From: CAVSCR01 sp963726575
GTDB lineage: Bacteria; Actinomycetota; Actinomycetes; JAHEKZ01
Assembly: GCA_963726575.1 (NCBI GenBank)
Contig: CAVSCR010000001.1
Location: forward strand, 49,712-113,711
Direction: 5' to 3'
Length of the DNA stretch: 64,000 nucleotides
Made by a program: the position numbers and the translations under genes. Below the pieces are notes generated by a model. The model was not told the DNA's origin and did not search any database. It was given only the letters and a program-made list of their open reading frames with translations. The stretch's first letter is position 1; each line of letters opens with the position of its first letter. This document shows positions 63,916 through 64,000 of the stretch, piece after piece.

Positions 63916-64000
63916 GTCCAGCTCCTTGCCTCGGACGAGTAGGAGACCCGCCCCCACTGCGGCCTCGGCACGTTGGGCCAAAACCTTGAGGGTTGGTCCC

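Noticed and set aside
1..64000. CRISPR array, tRNA, rRNA or insertion sequence
   Set aside because: No regularly spaced direct repeats, cloverleaf-like sequence, rRNA core or transposase motif was seen on either strand.

Overview
The window is high-GC DNA from a member of the class Actinomycetes (Actinomycetota). Evidence: a mycothiol synthase gene (mshD) beside an OmpR-type GlnR regulator, a sulfurtransferase/DUF1416/DUF4395 block ordered much as around mycobacterial cysA2, frequent GTG starts, and heavy use of 1-4 bp stop/start overlaps. I cannot place it to genus. No rRNA, tRNA, CRISPR, transposase or phage gene was seen.

Layout. 0-2 kb: a truncated gene end, a DksA/TraR zinc-finger protein, a frameshifted sulfotransferase and a small membrane protein. 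2-6 kb: a tightly overlapping glycerol operon (glycerol kinase, FAD glycerol-3-phosphate dehydrogenase, FAD/NAD oxidoreductase). 6.1-10.4 kb: pstSCAB phosphate uptake, with PHO boxes before pstS and a strong hairpin between pstS and pstC. 10.4-15 kb: an arsenic-resistance island with two ArsR regulators, each next to an inverted-repeat operator, plus a truncated CDF-like transporter, Acr3, an aquaglyceroporin, a trxB remnant, ArsC and ArsI. 15-21.6 kb: a polyphosphate/nitrogen block (MutT1-like, CYTH-CHAD, Ppk1, MshD, GlnR). 21.7-29.9 kb: a giant cyclase/AAA regulator, an alpha/beta hydrolase, then the thioredoxin/DUF4395/sulfurtransferase/DUF1416 block behind a short Cys-containing leader ORF. 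30-34 kb: an AbiEi/DUF559-like gene, nitrobindin, Fur, YgfZ and DUF1622.

34-64 kb is an envelope-polysaccharide region. It has GDP-fucose synthesis genes (gmd, fcl), a lipid-linked sugar transferase, four glycosyltransferases, an O-antigen-ligase-like protein, a flippase and two Wzz/BY-kinase co-polymerases. Its most striking property is that one unusual set of genes occurs twice: a DUF4012 protein, a secreted protein with a low-complexity stalk and C-terminal anchor, a PqqD-like protein, a Wzz/BY-kinase, and a Tat-exported protein made of Cys-rich repeats. Copy 1 spans about 34.3-42.2 kb and copy 2 about 54.9-63.9 kb. Copy 1 also borders a MauE-thioredoxin fusion that could form disulfides in the Cys-rich protein.

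Two families of intergenic palindromic repeats are scattered in the window (five copies of family A, two of family B).

Quality caveat. Many genes, above all between 41.5 and 61.2 kb, are interrupted by single-base frameshifts. Conserved motifs survive in the shifted frames, and three insertions within about 65 bases of the sulfatase gene cancel each other. I read most of these as sequence or assembly errors, not gene decay, but label the broken frames as pseudogene because that is what the given sequence encodes.
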